Shown one piece after another: positions 25,204 to 37,835 of a stretch of DNA of 64,000 nt; the stretch's first letter is position 1; every line of letters begins with the position of its first letter. The notes below the pieces were generated by a model. That model was not told where the DNA came from. It worked only from the letters and a program-made list of their open reading frames with translations, and did no database searches. A program made the translations under genes and the position numbers. Source of the stretch: Costus lasius (Eukaryota > Streptophyta > Magnoliopsida > Zingiberales > Costaceae); assembly GCA_027563935.2 (NCBI GenBank), contig CM050450.1, positions 91,882,439 through 91,946,438 of the forward strand. The letters are read 5' to 3'.

Positions 25204-25463
25204 AATTAGGGGAAGGATTATTTCCTTCTTCTCATTGCCGCCCAAGACAACAAGGAAGGATTTCAAATTCAAATTCCCTCCTCATATGCGCCCACATCTC
25301 CAAGGAAGATAATCAATTCAAAATTCAAAGACTCACCATTTCAAGACATCCAAAGGAAGCAACAAGATCAGCCATTTAATGACTTGCCACCATTTTCGAA
25401 TTTCATCCAAGTTTGTAAGGGGCGCAAGGGGCCAATGACCACCTTGCCCTCATCCCTTAGCCA

Positions 25464-25475
25464 CCTATAAATATG
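25464..25475 (+). promoter_or_regulatory. Candidate TATA box of H LTR
   Basis: CCTATAAATATG in a GC-moderate stretch, the best TATA match in this part. No transcript evidence. Confidence 0.4.
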
Positions 25476-26946
25476 TCCCCATCGCATCATGTGCATTAAG
25501 CATTGCTGAAATAAATTGTTGACTAGTTTCCTAGCCAAAGCAAGGTGCTTGTGTCGCCTAGGGTGCTTGTGTCGCCCACCTCTTCTCCTTAGGGTGCTTG
25601 TGTCGCCCAAAGCCCCCTCATCTTCCCCTTTCCTTCTCCAAGAGCCGAGACTCCCTTCCCCTTCTCCTCATCATCACTTCATCCAAGTCAAGCCGAGAGC
25701 TTCAACATCAAAGCAAGAACACAACAACTCAAGTGGCGCATAGAACATGGAAGAAATCTTTGATCTCTTCAAGGCGACTCTATAAGTTAAGTGTTCTAAC
25801 CTCTTGTGTTCTTTCTTCATACAACTTAAGAGCATCTTACTACACTTCCCTTGCAATTGTAGGAGTTGGCGCAAGGAAAGGACTTGGCGCATCCCTCTTC
25901 TTTTCTTTCCCCCCCTCTTAGTTAGTCCAATATTTGTGTTAGCAAGAGAATTTGGAGGACTAGCCTCCCTCTTGACATTTGATTGTGTAGTTATTTTAAT
26001 CTGCTTTATAATTCACCCACGCCTGTGTGGGATTGCTGATTGCCCTGTGTGTAACCTGCACCTTCCATCAGAGTAGGACCGGTGAAGAATGGGAAGGACG
26101 GTCCTTCTATTCTCAAGGGCCGCACTGTAAGTCTTCTTTACAATTATTGTCATTTACTTTGAAGCAAGTAGTGTAGCCCTATCTTCTTTCTTGCAAGTAG
26201 TTAATTCGGATTTCTTATTAAAAATACAAAAACACTACTTTCAAACTTCGTTAGTTTAAATTCGGTTTTCTCTACTTTATAAAAATACAAAACACTATTT
26301 TTTCGAAAATCGTTGTTTGCATGCTTTGTGAATTACCCCTACATCACAAGGAGAAATCATAGATCTCACTGCCGCCCTTGGGTTCGTCACTGAGAAGTGC
26401 ACAGACCACCATCTGTGATGAAACTAAAGGGGAAGTTGCGCCTGAGGAAGGAGAACACACACCATAAGTTTCAGAGCTAAAGAAGTTCAGAGGAAGAAGA
26501 AATCAACAAATGTGTGGGCGCCGCCTCTTTTCATCACGTTTGCAGAAAGAAAGTTATGGGCTATAATTTTATTACAGCCCTGTATATAGTAACTTACATC
26601 TTCTTCTTGCTCTCTGATTTTTCTGAAACAATGACTTATTGTAATTCTTCCACCATGATAGCGCAATTTTTCCTTGGGACATGGAGAATTAATCCCCTTA
26701 ATTTCTTAATGACTAAGTAATCTTTATTTCATCAGAATAATCTTGATATGATAATTTTGCTTAAGTGATTATTGTCTTTAATCTTATCTAGTTTCAATTA
26801 TCAGCATACTTTAGAGTTTGTGATATGTACTAAAAAGTGATTTTCAAAGCTTGGATCCCTAAAATTATGATTTAGGAACTTATGCTAAGAGATTAGGTTT
26901 GTTCTTAAATTCTTGATTTTTGAAATATAATTCTTGTTGGTAATCT

Positions 26947-26951
26947 GATCT
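26947..26951. repeat. Target-site duplication of E (left copy; right copy 63451-63455)
   Basis: GATCT on both sides of E and everything nested in it, 36.5 kb apart. Confidence 0.95.
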
Positions 26952-28634
26952 TGAAAGGGTCCCCTAAAAGGAGTGGGGGCCGAAACCCTAATAGGTGGCG
27001 CATATAGTTCATTTGCAACGGAAGCAAGGGTTTCAAAGGATCTCATGTGATATTCATATGATCAACTTGAAACGATAGCATAGAGATGCGTTACCATGGC
27101 CATGAGTAAGGAGGCGGCTTGGAAGAGAAAGAATCAAATGCTTCATCTCCAAAGGCGACGCACACAAGGTGAAGATGGCTTTCTCCTTGTTGTCCTTTGT
27201 GCTAGCAAAGACCTTCAAGAATCCTAATCGCGTGTAGGAGATGTCGAAGAAGAAGTCTGGCTGGCCGAATGTTTTCCTCCTAGCCTCGAGAGACCTTTAC
27301 ACGAGAGGAATCAATGGAGAATAATGGGCGAGCAACGTTACTACGTGGGAGCGTTTCCAATTTGGAAAACCGACTTCCAAAATTAGTAACTCCTCAATGT
27401 TTCATGCGTTCACCCAAGTGAACCATCGAAACAATCCTTCTCCAATTGAACCAAGTGTTCACTTATGTGAACCGGTTCTATTTATTCGGTCCATTTGAAT
27501 TTGGTTCAAAAACCAAATCAAACCAGCATAGGCTCAGATCCAATAAAACCAAATGGTTCAAGATCTAACCGTTCATCTCTTGATGCTCTTGATCTCACCG
27601 ATCTAGCATCAATACTCTCGATCGAAGCTTACCGATCTCAAGCCCTAATCAATCAAACATGATCAGACTAGATCTCACTTACAATCAGAGTTTAAACTCC
27701 TTTAAACTGAACCAAAACAATTCAGTCCACACGATCTGACTTAAGTAAGCCATATCATCAAATTGTGCGACCCTAAGGGTTTCCTTTAAATGTCGGTAAC
27801 GATAACTTACGTTATCACGATCAGTGAGGGGTATCTAGCAACACATCACTGTCTCCCGATATGAAGGAAAGAGTCTTCCAAGACTACACCCAAACCACAG
27901 CACAAGTGTGAATCCACTTCACGAGGCATACATGTTTCCTTTGCCATTGGATGTTCTTATTGGACAAGCGTGTCAAGCTTGTAACTCCAATATGATGAGC
28001 ATGATTAGATCAGATGAACATAGTCACCTGGGTATGGCCATACACTTTCTCAATCATCTCATTCAGGGGGGCCCCTTTAGAACATCACACTCCAATCAAG
28101 GAGACGGCAATCCTATATCTATCACTAGTGTCCTAACCTGACTCATGATCATTATCCAAGATAGTCTATAACCATTATGTTTCAAATGATATTGAACTAC
28201 CTCAAAACAATGACAATCATTATTTAGAAACACAAGTGATCTCAAGTCAGAGGACATGTGCCACTTGTTGCAAACAAGGATTATTCACATTGTGACAAGC
28301 AATTGAATATCCTAGTAGGGTCTGTCCAGTACATCCAATGTACCCATGAGTCTACATCTTATTCCATGCTCGAAGCATCCTATAAGATTAGAACACATAT
28401 TAGTCTCAATCATATCAAGGCTGTCTCATGTTCACCAAGATATCTCGACTAAGGACATTACAGCATGTCAGCCAAGCTGAACAGCATTGAGACATTATTC
28501 AGAAGCACACTTATTGCGGCAGACAATGTAACAAACTGAATAACAACCATTGCCTTTATAAACATAAGAGTTTATACATGATATTGAAAGAATCCCAAGG
28601 CCTCAAACATTAGCCTTAAGGGCATACCCCAACA
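26952..28634 (-). repeat. 3' LTR of E (1683 bp)
   Basis: CA end at 26952, TGTTGGGG start at 28634. The TATA position reads TTCATATC (27858-27865), weaker than in other copies. GNRA hairpin at 27801-27816, loop GTAA. Confidence 0.95.
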
Positions 28635-28645
28635 ATCTCCCACTT
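28635..28645 (-). other. Polypurine tract of E
   Basis: Minus strand AAGTGGGAGAT directly before the LTR. Confidence 0.9.
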
Positions 28646-28654
28646 GCACTTAAT

Positions 28655-31600
28655 CTAATGGTTGAGAAATCTCAAACCCATGTTATTACAGTGCTTCTCA
28701 TGCTTCTACTGCGCCAGAGGCTTGGTAAGCGGGTCAGCCAGATTGTCATCTGTATGAACCTTGCAGATTTTGATCTCACCACGATCAATGATCTCCCGGA
28801 TCAAGTGAAACCGTCTCTGTATGTGCTTGGACTTCTGGTGCGACCGTGGTTCCTTTGCTTGTGCGATTGCTCCAGTGTTATCACAGAAGATAACCAAAGG
28901 ATCTGCACTCGAAGGAACAACACCAAGTTCCTGAACGAACTTGCGAATCCACACTGCCTCCTTAGATGCTTCCGAGGCTGCAACATACTCGGCTTCTGTT
29001 GTGGAATCAGCAACGATAGACTGTTTGAAACTTTTCCATACCACAGCTCCTCCATTCAAGCTAAAAACATAGCCTGAATGCGATCGGAAATCATCCTGGT
29101 CAGATTGGAACGAAGCGTCAGTATATCCTTCAATACTGAGTTCTTCCTGACCTCCATATATCAAGAACATATCTTTGGTCCTCCGAAGATATTTCAAAAT
29201 GTTCTTGACCGCAATCCAGTGCACCTGACCTGGATTACTTTGGAATCGACTGGTCACGCTTAACCCGTAAGCGACGTCTGGGCGAGTACATAACATCGCA
29301 TACATAATGGACCCAATAGCCGAAGCATAAGGTGTATTGTCCATTTCATCTTTCTCAGTCTGTGTTTGTGGACACTGACTCTTTGAAAGATTCAGACCAT
29401 GTCTGACTGGAAGATATCCTCTTTTAGAATTCTCTAAATGGAATCTCTCCAGGACTTTATCGATGTAAGTACTTTGGCACAGCCCGAGAAGCCTCTTAGA
29501 TCTATCTCTGTAGATCTTCACACCTAATACATAGGCTGCTTCTACTGATCTTTCATCTGGAAACATTTTCTTAACCATGCTTTAACAGCATGCAGTTCAG
29601 GAATATCATTTCCAATGATTAAGATATCATCGACGTAGAGGACTAGGAAAGTAATCACGCTCCCACTAAACCTCTTATATACACACGGGTCGTCTTCATC
29701 AAAACGAATATTCCAGCTTCTAGATGCTTGCTTAAGTCCATAAATGGACTTCTTTAACTTGCATATTTTATGACGATCTGATGGATTAGTGAAACCTTCA
29801 GGTTGTGTCATATACACATCCTCATCCAGTTTTCCATTAAGGAAAGCGGTCTTCACATCCATTTGCCAGATCTCATAATCGTAATATGCTGCTATCGCAA
29901 GAATAATCCGAATTGACTTGAACATGGCTACAGGAGAGAAAGTTTCATCATAATCTATCCCGTAGATTTGCTTGAAACCTTTCGCAACTAGCCTGCCTTT
30001 ATAGGTAACTACGTTACCATCCATGTCAATCTTCTTCTTGAAGATCCATTTACAGCCTATAGGGATTACTCCCGGAGGCGGATCAACCAAATCCCAGACT
30101 TGATTATCTGACATGGAGTCCATCTCGGCTAGCATAGCTTCAAGCCATCTAGCTGACTCCGGTCCACTGACCGCATCCGCATAAGTGAGGGGTTCATCAT
30201 GATCAATGATGTAGACTCCGTCATAGCGCTCAGGCTGTCGACGGATCCTTCCCGATCTACGCGGTTCCCATGATATCTGAGCCTCAGGTTGTTCAATAAC
30301 CTGTTCTACTGGCTCAGGCTCATCCAACTGTGCTTGACTACTTTGTCCTTCATCTGGATTCTCATCCAGTTTTATTTCTCTCCCACTGGCTTCTTGCAGA
30401 AGAAACTCCTTCTCAAGAAAAATAGCCGTCCGAGCAACAAATACTTTGTTCTCTTTGGGATCGTAGAAATAATAACCCTTAGTTTCCTCAGGGTAACCGA
30501 CAAAGATGAATTTCTCAGATCTGCTCTCTAGTTTCCCAGAGACGAGCTTTTTGACATAAGTCTGGCAACCCCAGATCTTAATAAATGTCAAGCTCGGCTG
30601 TTTCCCATACCATAACTCATATGGAGTCTTTGAAACTGCCTTGGATGGCACTCGGTTTAGTACCTTTGCAGCTGTTTCCAGCGCAAATCCCCAAAAGGAG
30701 TAAGGTAGAGTAGCCTGACTCATCATAGAACGAACCATATCCAGTAAGGTTCTGTTCCTCCTCTCGGACACACCATTCCATTGCGGTGTTCCTGGTGGAG
30801 TGAGCTGTGAGATAATCCCACACTCCTTCAGATAGTCAGTAAATTCTCGACTTAGGTATTCTCCACCTCGATCTGAGCGAAGTGCCTTGATATTTCGGCC
30901 TAGCTGATTTTGTACTTCATTTTTGAACTCTTTGAACTTGTCAAAAGATTTACTCTTATGTCTCATTAGATAGACATACCCATATCTACTGAAATCATCA
31001 GTAAAGGTAATGAAGTATGAGTAGCCACCTCTGGCATGTTTACTAAATGGCCCACACACATCACTGTGTATAAGGTCAAGTAAACCTGAAGCCCTTTGAC
31101 CTTTGTTAGGAAAAGGAGACTTCGTCATTTTGCCCAATAAACAAGCTTTGCATGTATCAATCTCCTCATAGGAGAATGATCCCAGCAGTCCATGGTCATG
31201 CAACCGCTTAATGCGCTTCTTGTTAATATAGCCTAAACGACTATGCCATAGCAAGGTGCTGTCATCAGCATACTTGGCTTTCTTATTATCAATATTTTGT
31301 ATAGAACATTCCATGTCCAACATAAATAACCCATTGTTAATTGACCCAGTAGCATAAATAATATTATCAAGAGAAAGATAACACTTTGAAGTCTTGCATT
31401 CAAAGGAAAACCCTTTCCTGACAAGAGCAGGAATAGAGATAATATTCTTGGTAATGCTAGGTACAAAATAACAATTGTTCAGTTCTAATACAAGTCCAGA
31501 TGGCAATGAGATGTAATATTCTCCTACAGCAACAGCAGCAACCCGTGCCCCGTTTCCAACTCGTAGGTCCACCTCATGCTGTCCCACCTGTCTTCTTCTC

Positions 31601-32505
31601 TTGAGTTCCTGTACATTTGAACAAATGTGAACTCCACATGCAGTGTCCAACACCCATGAAATAGAAGAAGAAGATATCATGACTTCAGTCACAAAAATAC
31701 CTGAGCCAGAAGCGATGCTTCCCTTCTTGTCTCCTTGGAGCGCTTTACAGTCCTTTTTCCAGTGACCCAGCTGGCCACTATGGAAACATCTGTATTCCTT
31801 CGACCGCTTGACCTTTTGTTTCAGAGCCTTGTTGTAGTTCTTGACAGGGGCTTTGCCCTTCTTCCCCTTCTTCTTGTTCCTGGAAGGGAACATCAAGACA
31901 GAGGTTGAAGGCTTTCCCTTTAGAGTCTCCTCTGTAGTCAAGAGCATATTCAGCAACTCTGCCGGAGTACAGTCGATCTTGTTCATATTAAAATTAATAA
32001 TGAACGGATCGAAGGAGGCCGTGAGGGACTGCAGAATAATGTCTACAGCAAGCTCCTGATTGATGGTATGCCCCAGTTTCTCTAGAGCCTCTTTGTGCCC
32101 AATCATCTTGAGCATGTGAGCTCCCACTGGACTCCCTTCAGCCAGTTTGCTCTGAAAGAAAAGCTTAGTCAAATTATAGCGTTCAGTCCTCGCCTGTGCA
32201 GCATACACCATCTTGAGGTTTGCTATAATTTCTATAGCAGACATATCGTCATGCTGACGCTGCAGCTGTGGCGTCATAGACGCTAGCATCAGGCAAGCGA
32301 CATCAATGCTATCATTGACATGCTTTTCATAGGCATCCCGAACCGCCCTTGCGGCGTTCGGAGCGGGTTGAGGCGGTATAGCCGTCTCGAGGACATACAG
32401 TTTTCTCTCAGCCTTAAGAACAATCTTAAGGTGTCCGTACCAGTCTGAGAAGTTTGGCCCAGCAAACTTCTCCCTTTCCAGTAGGGATCGCACATTGAAG
32501 CTCAT
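28655..32505 (-). pseudogene. gag-pol: Element E gag-pol, with several lesions
   Basis: ATG at 32505. Gag, protease (DTACGVHICS), integrase (HSDVCGPF, RSDRGGEY, GVSERRN), RT with YVDDIL, RNase H with YTDASFQSD. Lesions: the second knuckle cysteine is serine (CFHSGQLGHWKKDC); a 33-nt in-frame deletion in RT before DDPCVYKRF; a 1-nt deletion with substitution after FQMKD at about 29550, giving TAG and a frame change; and CAG to TAG at 28706-28708, 17 codons before the normal stop at 28655-28657. The length of 3851 nt equals the family's 3885 minus 33 and 1. Not functional as a polyprotein. Confidence 0.93.
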
Positions 32506-32806
32506 GGTGTTCGTTGCTGCAGGAATCTACAACAATGCAAGAACAGCAAGGTCAGTATCAATGTTTAGAATCAATCCAGGACTTAAGAAAGATTCTTTTC
32601 TCACTATTTTATCTGACTGAAAAATCCATTAAAACAGTCCGAAAGAGTAAGACTCTTTTAGTGAGATGAGATCCAGATTTCATACTTGGTCTCCGCGTCC
32701 CGCTCAGGCGAGATAAGATGCACAGAGAGTACAAGCACTAATTTCTGGTAGGCAGTCCCTGCCAATCGCCAACCCGTGCGATTCCCCTTCATCTGGGCAA
32801 TCCAGC

Positions 32807-33044
32807 AGACTGTGCCAACTGAGTTGGTACAACACAGTCTCTGATCCCACAGATGGCTGCCTCCATATAGCTTACATATGCCCCATATGTAGCCTACATG
32901 GTCAAGCTGACCTGACCTACTCCCTGGACCACCACGTGCTATGCTGAGCAATGAGAAGCGATAAATCCCTTCTCTGTAACACGCAGGTGAAATCACACAC
33001 CGTCTGAAGATAGATGGGCGTGCCCACTGAGTGGGTACAACACG
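32807..33044 (-). other. Leader stem-loop pair, copy E
   Basis: SL2 32807-32840 and SL1 33019-33044 on the minus strand, both with perfect inner stems. Confidence 0.6.
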
Positions 33045-33371
33045 GCCCCAACGATAGTCAGAACAGTGCGGTTTCGCGTCAGAAGGCTTACGTGCTTGAT
33101 ATTTAGCGTTGGATTTTAACAGTCCTTTTATCTTCTTAACTATCATGCAAACCCTATGGTGATAGCAGAAGATAAATAAATCATGCATTTCTAATTATTT
33201 AAATAATAAAGGAAAGCATGATGATCTTATGTGGTAAACGCCCATTAAGCCTAAGTAAGACCTTAAGTTAACTTAAGTCTTCACTTGAGCTCTTCATGAG
33301 TCTTTTGCATCTCATCTGGCCTAGACCAGGGCCCAAGCGCCCACTGCAGCTCAGGTGCGCCCACCAGGTAA

Positions 33372-33434
33372 ATGCGCCTGTCCCAGAGTCGAACCCTGGA
33401 CCTCCCACCTGGTCAAGTCACTGCTGCATGCGCC
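33372..33434 (-). other. tRNA T-arm-like module in leader of E
   Basis: Same module as in F (CCAGG-GTTCGAC-TCTGG on the minus strand), bounded by ATGCGC hexamers. Confidence 0.55.
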
Positions 33435-34325
33435 AATGCCATGTGTGCTCTGTGCTCTTGTCTGATTAAAATTACAATTTAATCTATCTAGACAAGATTG
33501 ACACGCAGGTCAATTACACAATAAATTAATTAAAATGTGATGCGCAGATCACAAAAATAATAATTTATAATTAATCCAGGCTCGTAGGCCCCAGCACAGC
33601 ACACATTAAAAGGGCAACCCACATAAGATGAAATAGACAAGCATCATGGCATCCAATCAATATGTGATCCATCAACTAAATAAAATTTTTCAAAATCCCA
33701 TCGGAATCAATTTTATTTGTCTTATGTGCCCTACTACCTTACAACGGTCCATTAATAGGGATCCACTCATCATGTCTAGTCAGATCCACTGCCCTTGCAT
33801 GCACCAAGTCCTAACTAACTTGAATCGACCTAATGGTCAACCATACATGCGCAAAGGGCTGAACAACCTTCATGAGTTCTGGCAAGCGGGTGTGACCCCA
33901 GGCCTAACTCATGTGCGTTCACTGGTTGTCTCAACCAGACCTCGCTACACGCCTATCTGCAGTTGACCTATAGCCACCTCGTGCTTGCGCACAGGTGCCA
34001 TCTGGTCGACCCATCTAGGCTGTCAGATGGTCTGATCAGACTGGTTGGATCTTACCTAGAAGATGACTTCAACCCCATCAACCCGTCTAAGGGTTTATAG
34101 TAGGCACTTAGATCTAATATGGGGCGCGCAAGTGAAGGTTTTTTGACAAAACAACAACATGCGCCAATACATGCGCCAAAGTGTAACATACATCAAACAT
34201 ATGTATTTTCGCATGATGAACTATCATAAACTTTAGCATGTAAAAACCTTAGATCTTAAGCTTAAGCTCAAACATGGCTCACACAATAACATCAAGCAAT
34301 CATATGAAAACATATAGAACCGCAT

Positions 34326-34337
34326 GCTCTGATACCA
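34326..34337 (-). other. Primer-binding site of E
   Basis: GCTCTGATACCA, two bases from the LTR at 34340. Confidence 0.95.
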
Positions 34338-34339
34338 AT

Positions 34340-35987
34340 TGAAAGGGTCCCCTAAAAGGAGGGGGGGCCGAAACCCTAATAGGTGGCGCATATAGTTCAT
34401 TTGCAACGGAAGCAAGGGTTTCAAAGGATCTCATGTGATATTCATATGATCAACTTGAAACGATAGCATAGAGATGCGTTACCATGGCCATGAGTAAGGA
34501 GGCGGCTTGGAAGAGAAAGAATCAAATGCTTCTTCTCCAAAGGCGACGCACACAAGGTGAAGATGGCTTTCTCCTTGTTGTCCTTTGTGCTAGCAAAGAC
34601 CTTCAAGAATCCTAATCGCGTGTAGGAGATGTCGAAGAAGAAGTCTTGCTGGCCGAATGTTTTCCTCCTAGCCTCGAGAGACCTTTACACGAGAGGAATC
34701 AATGGAGAATAATGGGCGAGCAACGTTACTACATGGGAGCGTTTCCAATTTGGAAAACCGACTTCCAAAATTAGTAACTCCTCAATGTTTCATGCGTTCA
34801 CCCAAGTGAACCATCGAAACAATCCTTCTCCAATTGAACCAAGCGTTCACTTATGTGAACCGGTTCTATTTATTCGGTCCATTTGAATTTGGTTCAAAAA
34901 CCAAATCAAACCAGCATAGGCTCAGATCCAATCAAACCAAATGGTTCTAGATCTAACCGTTCATCTCTTGATGCTCTTGATCTCACCGATCTAGCATCAA
35001 TACTCTCGATCGAAGCTTACCGATCTCAAGCCCTAATCAATCAAACATGTTCAGACCAGATCTCACTTACAATCAGAGTTTAAACTCCTTTAAACTGAAC
35101 CAAAACAATTCAGTCCACACGATCTGACTTAAGTAAGCCATATCATCAAATTGTGCGACCCTAAGGGTTTCCTTTAAATGTCGGTAACGTTAACTTACGT
35201 TATCACGATCAGTGAGGGGTATCTAGCAACACATCACTGTCTCCCGATATGAAGTAAAGAGTCTTCCAAGACTACACCCAAACCACAGCACAAGTGTGAA
35301 TCCACTTCACGAGGCATACATGTTTCCTTTGCCACTGGATGTTCTTATTGGACAAGCGTGTCAAGCTTGTAACTCCAATATGATGAGCATGATTAGATCA
35401 GATGAACATAGTCACCTGGGTATGGCCATACACTTTCTCAATCATCTCATTCAGGGGGGCCCCTTTAGAACATCACACTCCAATCAAGGAGACGGCAGTC
35501 CTATATCTATCACTAGTGTCCTAACCTGACTCATGATCATTATCGAAGATAGTCTATAACCATTATGTTTCAAATGATATTGAACTACCTCAAAACAATG
35601 ACAATCATCATTTAGAAACACAAGTGATCTCAAGTCAGAGGACATGTGCCACTTGTTGCAAACAAGGATTATTCACATTGTGACAAGCAATTGAATATCC
35701 TAGTAGGGTCTGTCCAGTACATCCAATGTACCCATGAGTCTACATCTTATTCCATGCTCGAAGCATCCTATAAGATTAGAACACATATTAGTCTCAATCA
35801 TATCAAGGTTGTCTCATGTTCACCAAGATATCTCGACTAAGGACATTACAGCATGTCAGCCAAGCTGAACAGCATTGAGACATTATTCAGAAGCACACTT
35901 ATTGCGGCAGACAATGTAACAAACTGAATAACAACCATTGCCTTTATAAACATAAGAGTTTATACATGATACTGAAAGAATCCCAAG
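34340..35987 (-). repeat. 5' LTR of E, main part (rest at 63416-63450)
   Basis: 1648 bp here plus 35 bp after B gives 1683. The hairpin at 35189-35204 has one stem mismatch (GTTAAC arm), unlike the partner LTR. TATA position reads TTCATATC (35246-35253). Confidence 0.95.
35983..35987. repeat. Target-site duplication of B (left copy; right copy 63411-63415)
   Basis: CCAAG on both sides of B. Confidence 0.95.
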
Positions 35988-37681
35988 TGTTGGGGTATGC
36001 CCTTAAGGCTAATGTTTGAGGCCTTTGGGATTGTAACAGTATCATGTAATAAACTCTTATGTTTATAAAGGCATGGTTATTATTCAGGTTGTTACCTTGT
36101 CTGCAGTAATAAGTGTACTACTGAATAATGTCTCAAAGCTATTCAGCTAGGCTGACAGGCTATATGTCCTTAGTCGAGATATCTTGGTGAACATGAGACA
36201 GCCTTGATATGATTGAGACTAATATGTGTTCTAATCTTATAGGATGCTTCGAGCATGGAATAAGATGTAGACTCATGGGTACATTGGATGTACTGGACAG
36301 ACCCTACTAGGATATTCAATTGCTTGTCACAATGTGAATATTCCTTGTATGCACTAAGTGGCACATGTCCTCTGACTTGAGATCACTTGAGTTACTAAAT
36401 GATGATTGTCATTGTTTTGAGGTAGTTCAATATCATTTGAAACATAATGATCATAGACTATCTTGGATAATGATCATGAGTCAGGTTAGGGCACTAGTGA
36501 TAGATATAGGATTGCCGTCTCCTTGTTCAAGGAGTGTGATGTTCTAAAGGGGCCCCCCTTATATGAGATGATTGAGAAAGTGTATGGCCATACCCAGATG
36601 ACTATGCTCATCTGATCTAATCATGCTCATCGTATTGGAGTTACAAGCTTGACCCGCTTGTCCAATAAGAACATCCAGTGGCAAAGGACACATGCATGCC
36701 TTGTGAAGTTGATTCACACTTGTGCTGTGGTTTGGGAGAAGTCTTGGAAGACTCTTTCCTTTATATCGGGAGACAGTGATGTGTTGCTAGATACCCCTCA
36801 CTGATCGTGATAACGAAAGTTATCGTTACCGACATTTAAAGGAAACCCTCAGGGTCGCACAAATTGATGATATGACTTACTTAAGTCAGATCGTGTGGAC
36901 TGAATTATTTGGGTTCAGTTTAAAGGGATTTAAACTCTGATTGTAAGTGAGATCTAGTCTGATCATGTTTGATTGATTAGGGCTTGAGATCGGTAAGCTT
37001 CGATCGAGAGAGGAGATGCTAGATCGGTGAGATCAAGAGCATCAGGAGATGAACGGTTAGATCTTGAGCCATTAGGTTCATAGAAGGTCTAGACCATGTA
37101 TTGGCTTGGCTTGGTTTGATTTTGGTCTATGAGCCAAATCGAATTGAACCAAAGAATGAACCGGTTCACTATGTGAACGCATGGTTCATGAAGGAAGGCG
37201 TTTTGGCGTTGGAACATGGCTTCATGACTTTCCATTTTGGGAAGTCATGTAACTCCATTTTTGATGTTATCGCCTAAACGCTTTTGCTCGCTTGTCAATT
37301 GACGTTGCTTGCTTGCCATCTCGTGTGGAAGGAGGTGAACGACAAGGGAGAGCTCTCGGCCAAGGAAGCATCTCAACCTATCCCTTCCATTCGGCAAGGA
37401 CTCTTGAAGATCTTTGCTAGCACAAAGATCAACAAGAAGAAGTCATCCCTCTCGTTGTGTGCGTCACTTGTGGAGAAGATCTATCTTGCTCTTTGCTTCC
37501 AAGCCGCCTCCTTCTCATGGCCATGGTAACGAATCTTTCATTTGTTGTTTAAGTTGATCATATGAAAGTATAGCATGCGATCAAGTTTAAACCCTAATTC
37601 CGCTGCTAAAACAAAGAAGACCACTTGCGCCATCTATAGGGTTTCGCTCCCCCTTGATGGGGACCCCTCTAAAACCTTTCA
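35988..37681 (+). repeat. 5' LTR of B (1694 bp)
   Basis: TGTTGGGGTATGCCC start, TTTCA end. TATA-like TTTATATC 36760-36767, GNRA hairpin 36809-36824, U5 hairpin CCCC/GGGG at about 37649-37662. Confidence 0.96.
36760..36824 (+). promoter_or_regulatory. LTR core promoter and GNRA hairpin, B
   Basis: TTTATATC, then 41 bases later GATAAC-GAAA-GTTATC. If transcription starts about 30 bases past TATA (inference), the hairpin would lie at about +16 of the RNA and also in the 3' R region. The whole stretch is among the most conserved across all LTR copies. Confidence 0.6.
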
Positions 37682-37683
37682 AT

Positions 37684-37695
37684 TGGTATCAGAGC
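37684..37695 (+). other. Primer-binding site of B
   Basis: TGGTATCAGAGC two bases after the LTR. Confidence 0.95.
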
Positions 37696-37835
37696 TGCGG
37701 ATCTATGCTTGTTCATATGATTGCTTGCGCATCTAATGAGTAGATCATCATGTTTGATCCATGCATATGCTTATGAGTAGATCTAATGATGGTTGATCAC
37801 ATGCCGAAACCTACATGCTAGTTTAGAACTTAGAT

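Larger units (their letters stand above)
21762..26951 (+). mobile_element. Old gypsy element H (Athila-like), left visible part
   Basis: Order seen: a truncated open frame (21762-22486), a 1.4-kb AT-rich untranslated stretch, the motif TTGCTTGAGGACAAGCAAAA (23864-23883) that I recall near the 3' end of plant Athila/Tat gypsy elements, and then a long LTR-like region. F cut it on the left and E on the right; the right part resumes at 63451. The family assignment is an inference. The start of the 3' LTR may be TGTATTTTG at 23895, but no second LTR is available to confirm it. Confidence 0.55.
23895..26951 (+). repeat. Probable 3' LTR of H, interrupted by E at 26951
   Basis: TG start proposed at 23895, no coding frames of substance. 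TATA-like CCTATAAATATG at about 25464-25475. Contains a series of hairpin-forming repeats (24158-24452) and a 30-bp tandem array (25073-25203). If the assignment is right the LTR exceeds 3 kb and continues at 63456. The end was not found. Confidence 0.4.
32506..34325 (-). other. Element E 5' leader
   Basis: About 1.8 kb, no credible gene. Carries the stem-loop pair (32807-33044) and the T-arm-like module (about 33372-33431). Confidence 0.8.

Noticed and set aside
24905..25312. 135-codon open frame with Ser-Thr-Asn-Gln-Gly repeats in H
   Set aside because: The frame is open because the 30-bp tandem unit is a multiple of three; it lies in an LTR-like region with no recognisable domain.
25500..26080. 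Host gene fragments in H
   Set aside because: Several short overlapping frames in different registers, no domain and no intron signals that fit; best read as LTR sequence.
36170..36364. 64-codon antisense open frame found in every copia LTR
   Set aside because: It starts with GTG, not ATG, the variable bases fall in the patch region, and a conserved LTR of one family keeps such frames by common descent. Not supported as a gene.
37284..37529. 81-codon frame near the LTR end of A and B type elements
   Set aside because: Lies between the TATA box and the PBS in the LTR, differs in frame and content in C, D and E, and has no known domain; treated as R-U5 sequence.
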